From positions 1 to 7,219 of the forward strand of contig CAYYGL010000220.1 in assembly GCA_964471235.1 (NCBI GenBank): a DNA stretch of 7,219 nucleotides, read 5' to 3'. Numbering within the stretch: the stretch's first letter is position 1; every line of letters starts with the position of its first letter. Origin of the DNA: CAYYGL01 sp964471235 (lineage in GTDB: Bacteria > Calditrichota > Calditrichia > RBG-13-44-9 > J075). A program made the translations under genes and the position numbers. The notes beneath the pieces are model-generated. The model saw only the letters and a list, made by a program, of their open reading frames with translations, made no database searches and was not told the DNA's origin. Of the stretch, positions 4,529 through 7,219 are shown one piece after another.

Positions 4529-5494
4529 ATGCAGCAGAAGTTACAATATTTGAAATATGAGTTAAATCCTCATCGACTGGAACACTTCCCTGTTGATTGG
4601 GATTCCCTGTTTGAAGGATCGGCGCCGCTGGCAGTGGAAATCGGTTTTGGTAATGGGGATTTTTTGATCGCCTGGGCGCAGCAGGAGCCGAACTGGAATT
4701 TTGTGGGCATCGAGTTGTCCCTGGCATCCATGGAAAAAATCCTCAAGCGGATTTATCAAACCCGAACGACGAACATAAAGCCCCTCCGGGAAGATGCCCG
4801 CTTTGCCATGCGGGAATTTTTTGCCGATAACTCCGTTCGCCAGGTGATGATGAATTTCCCGGACCCCTGGCCCAAAGAACGGCACAAACACCGGCGGCTG
4901 CTTAATGAAGCTTTTATCCTCACCCTGAGCGCCGTGCTGGAAGAAAACGGGATGTATGAGTTGGTCACGGATCAGGAGTGGTATGCCCGGGATGCATTTC
5001 AATTATTTGCGGCATCCCCTTGTTTCGATGTGCAACCGGTGGAGACCGACCCGCAGCGAGCGGTTGCCACCAAATACGAGCAAAAATGGCGGGAAATGGG
5101 GCGCCACACCTACCGGTTAACTGCCCGAAAAATCAAATCTTCAACCATCCATCGACTTCTGGAGGACACTGCCATGCCCCATGTTTTTGTAGAGAGAGAG
5201 CTTCAGGAACCGGATATCGAAAATCTGGTCGGATACCAGGAACAACAGCAACAGCAGTTGTTTGTTGTGAAAGAAGCCTTTCGGGCGATTGAGGAGGCAA
5301 AATTTTTGTTGCGGGTAATTGCCAGGGATGAAGACTATCAGCAAACCTTCTGGGTAGCGGTAAAACGAGAGCCATCCGGGCGCTGGCTGGTAAAATTAGA
5401 CCCTGCCCTCCAGCCCTACCGCACCCCGGCAGTAAAAATGGCGGTCTGGCAAATCGGGGAAAAGCTGAAAGGCACCGGGAAATATACCCGCTAA
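4529..5494 (+). CDS. trmB: tRNA (guanine-N7-)-methyltransferase with C-terminal extension
   Basis: It methylates N7 of G46 in the variable loop of tRNAs using S-adenosylmethionine, in the cytoplasm. The 321-residue product has the AdoMet-binding motif EIGFGNGDFL (37-46), the acidic GIE (60-62) and the TrmB hallmark NFPDPWPKERHKHRRL (109-124). It also has VTDQEWYARD (146-155) and the closing T-KYEQKW-REMGRHTYRL (181-197). Residues 201-321 are an extra domain, with a Q-rich stretch QEQQQQQ (237-243). Most TrmB proteins end near 200-240 residues; long C-terminal tails are known in some thermophiles. The frame is open back to an ATG at 4427, but that would place an atypical 34-residue leader (CTVPGCELILE) before the conserved start, so I prefer 4529. 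No strong Shine-Dalgarno site precedes either. It is divergent from the XRE operon and likely monocistronic. Confidence 0.9.
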   Translation: MQQKLQYLKYELNPHRLEHFPVDWDSLFEGSAPLAVEIGFGNGDFLIAWAQQEPNWNFVGIELSLASMEKILKRIYQTRTTNIKPLREDARFAMREFFADNSVRQVMMNFPDPWPKERHKHRRLLNEAFILTLSAVLEENGMYELVTDQEWYARDAFQLFAASPCFDVQPVETDPQRAVATKYEQKWREMGRHTYRLTARKIKSSTIHRLLEDTAMPHVFVERELQEPDIENLVGYQEQQQQQLFVVKEAFRAIEEAKFLLRVIARDEDYQQTFWVAVKREPSGRWLVKLDPALQPYRTPAVKMAVWQIGEKLKGTGKYTR

Positions 5495-5672
5495 GTGACC
5501 AATCATGACCCTTTCCCGGGTAAATTGTTTGATGGGAGCTTTCATTTACAGATCCGGACTGCACCGATCGGAATTTTATTTCCCACGGCAGAATGATTAT
5601 CTATCCTGCTTTCTCCAAAATTGGTATCGTTTACGCAACTCGTTCTTAATATGTAACGACCCAGGTTGTTAT

Positions 5673-5892
5673 ACCGCAACGAACGCAACGTTCGCAACGA
5701 ACAGATGTTTATCTGTTTCACGTTGCGGTCTGTCGCGTATCCGCTGCGATCTTTGCGATAAAAGGACAAAAAACTTCATCACTGGATAATAGTTTGAAAA
5801 TATTGAATATAAGAGCCACCTCAATGGACGCATGACAAATTGCATGTTAGAAGATTCCTCCAAGGGAGCCACTTCGTTGCGTTCGCTGCGGT
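5673..5892. repeat. 18-bp terminal-like inverted repeat, MITE-like
   Basis: ACCGCAACGAACGCAACG (5673-5690) is mirrored by CGTTGCGTTCGCTGCGGT (5875-5892) with one mismatch; the ends are about 220 bases apart. There is no transposase or convincing gene between them. It could be a non-autonomous mobile element or a family of GCAACG-rich repeats. No target-site duplication could be recognised. Confidence 0.45.
5680..5726. repeat. Two adjacent hairpins
   Basis: CGAACG-CAA-CGTTCG (5680-5694) is a perfect 6-bp hairpin. Directly after it, GCAACG-a-ACAGAT (5694-5706) pairs with ATCTGT-ttca-CGTTGC (5711-5726) around a 4-base GTTT loop. The region sits inside the left part of the 220-base inverted-repeat element. 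Confidence 0.5.
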
Positions 5893-6042
5893 TAAGCAAA
5901 CCGCGCTGTAAGTCTTTGCTCTAACATCTAAACAACCTGTGTAGTTACCTTAATATGTTGTTATTTCTTACTTACATTGCTCAAGGGGCAGTACCGCTAA
6001 ATGTGTTGAAAAGTGCCAGTAGCTGCTTAACAGACGTGCATT

Positions 6043-7219
6043 CTATGCTTCCCATTTACTGCCTTTCCGCTCCAACAATTCCGCATAGCTATATTCCCCA
6101 CAGATTTTCCCCTCCCGGAGTTCCAGAATCCGGTCACAGTGCTGGAGGGTGGAAATCCGGTGGGCGATGATCAGGATGGTGACCGCGGTTTCCCGGTTCA
6201 GGCGTTCGATGGCATGGAGCACCTCGTGCTCGGTTTGGGCATCCAACTCGGAGGTGGCTTCATCAAAAATTAAAATTTGTGCCCGGCGGTATAAAGCCCG
6301 GGCAATGGCAATCCGCTGCCGCTGCCCGCCGGAGAGCCGCGCCCCCTGCTCCCCGAGCCATGTTTCCACGCCTTCCGGCAGCCCGGCGACCCATTCCCCC
6401 AGACCGGCGTCTTTTATCGACTGCTGAAGCCGGTCTCCATCAACCGTTTCAGCCCTTTCCCCAAAGGCGACGTTTTCCAGAATACTGCCATCCAGAATCA
6501 CCGGGCTCTGCTTCACATAACCGATGATTGCCCGCCAGGCAGAAATATCCGCATCCGGCAACACCCTGCCATCCACCCGGAAATCTCCCCGGTCTTCCCG
6601 GATAAACCGCAGGAGAATGTTTATCAAAGTGGTCTTCCCCACCCCGGAGGGTCCCATCAGCCCAACCGTTTCGCCTTTGCGGATGTTCAGGCAAATGTTT
6701 GACAAAGCGGCTGCTTCACTCCCGGGATAAGTAAACGAAATCTCATCAAATTCAATGCTGTCGGTAAAGGTTAAGGGTCGGACATCGGTGAGCCGGGTTT
6801 GGCGATCCGGTGAAGAAGGAGCGGTTTTCAATATATCAATGGTGTAGCGGAAGGCTTTGATGTTCATCAGCGCCACAAACATGCGATTGAGGGAGGGCAT
6901 CACCCGGAAAGAAGCCGTGCTGAAGATTCCTAACAGCAAAATCAATTCCCGGTGACCTGCATGGGTTAACAGACCATAGAAGATGATGGCAATCATGCCG
7001 GTTACGGCAGCGGCTTCAATGGTTCGTTGGGGAATGGCGCTGAGGGTATTAAACAAGGCAAAATTATTGTTGAGGGGGCGCAGGGCATCCATGAATTTTT
7101 TGATAAAAAATCGTTCCTTCAGATATAATTTTATTTCCACAAAACTATCAAGTCCCTGGTAGAGATGCTTTAAACTCTCCGGGCGCAGCTTTTCCGAGAT
7201 GTCCCCAACTTCTGTTAAT
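6043..7219 (-). CDS. ABC exporter, fused permease-ATPase (5' end outside the window)
   Basis: 391 residues are visible. The frame stays open to the window edge, so the start is missing; a typical full exporter has about 580-600 residues. The visible N-terminal part is the end of a type I exporter membrane domain. It has the RFF-like ERFFIKKFMD linker, helices around IEAAAVTGMIAIIFYG and LILLLGIFSTASFRVMPSLN, and the family pattern A/S-FR-x-MPS. The ATPase follows: Walker A GPSGVGKTT, Q loop VKQSP, D-G-S-I-LENVAFG, signature LSGGQRQRIAIARAL, Walker B ILIFDEATSELD and H loop IIAHR. The membrane part resembles the MsbA/PglK-type flippases of lipid-linked sugars, but the substrate cannot be deduced here. 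It acts as a dimer in the inner membrane. It is convergent with trmB and ends with TAG. Confidence 0.85.
   Translation of the reverse strand, partial: LTEVGDISEKLRPESLKHLYQGLDSFVEIKLYLKERFFIKKFMDALRPLNNNFALFNTLSAIPQRTIEAAAVTGMIAIIFYGLLTHAGHRELILLLGIFSTASFRVMPSLNRMFVALMNIKAFRYTIDILKTAPSSPDRQTRLTDVRPLTFTDSIEFDEISFTYPGSEAAALSNICLNIRKGETVGLMGPSGVGKTTLINILLRFIREDRGDFRVDGRVLPDADISAWRAIIGYVKQSPVILDGSILENVAFGERAETVDGDRLQQSIKDAGLGEWVAGLPEGVETWLGEQGARLSGGQRQRIAIARALYRRAQILIFDEATSELDAQTEHEVLHAIERLNRETAVTILIIAHRISTLQHCDRILELREGKICGEYSYAELLERKGSKWEA

Larger units (their letters stand above)
5495..6042. other. Gene-free stretch with nested inverted repeats
   Basis: About 550 bases between the ends of trmB and the ABC exporter (convergent genes). 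Open frames here are short, overlap each other and have no recognisable domains. No tRNA or rRNA is visible. No hairpin followed by a clear T tract was found for either gene. The middle is rich in CGTTGC/GCAACG words and inverted repeats, listed separately. Confidence 0.6.

Noticed and set aside
4455..5564. Minus-strand frames 4455-4727, 4562-5002 and 5133-5564
   Set aside because: Antisense shadows of trmB.
5505..5899. Overlapping frames 5505-5789 (+), 5542-5769 (-) and 5669-5899 (-)
   Set aside because: They contradict each other, run through inverted repeats and lack any family features.
6149..6730. Frames on the plus strand and 6449-6694 (-) inside the ABC gene
   Set aside because: Shadows of the ATPase domain.

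Overview
The window looks like a piece of a draft or metagenome-assembled bacterial scaffold: a run of ten Ns at 1529-1538 joins two contigs. The phylum cannot be fixed from the sequence. The coding is ordinary bacterial code (TAA, TAG and TGA all end genes here), Shine-Dalgarno sites such as AGGAGG are used, and several promoters resemble the sigma70 consensus. Short 7-bp tandem repeats and dispersed hairpin repeats fill the gene-free stretches. An uncultured lineage with a DUF3179 lipoprotein is all I would claim.

Layout. 1-280 has no gene but is dense in repeats and palindromes. 281-1285 (minus) is a full-length DUF3179-family lipoprotein interrupted by one in-frame TGA (986-988). Reading continues in the same frame with family-like sequence on both sides. 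The TGA sits exactly where the family has the first cysteine of its W/Y-C-P-L-C motif, and a bacterial SECIS-like hairpin with a G in its apical loop starts about 16 nt after it. The best explanation is a selenocysteine codon, and this is the main find of the window. 1286-1608 is gene-free and holds a probable promoter, hairpins, the gap and a second copy of the hairpin repeat found at base 1.

1609-2961 (minus) is an adrenodoxin-reductase-like FAD oxidoreductase with its own candidate promoter near 3100. Upstream on the same strand are a thioredoxin-fold [2Fe-2S] ferredoxin (3363-3743), a four-helix membrane protein (3774-4115) and a small XRE-type repressor (4115-4327). The last two overlap by one base, and the repressor promoter carries a two-unit 21-bp direct repeat that looks like an autoregulatory operator. 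The ferredoxin and the reductase plausibly form an electron-transfer pair.

4529-5494 (plus) is trmB, tRNA (guanine-N7)-methyltransferase, with a C-terminal extension of about 120 residues. 5495-6042 is gene-free and contains several nested inverted repeats. 6043-7219 (minus) is the C-terminal two thirds of an ABC exporter whose start lies outside the window.
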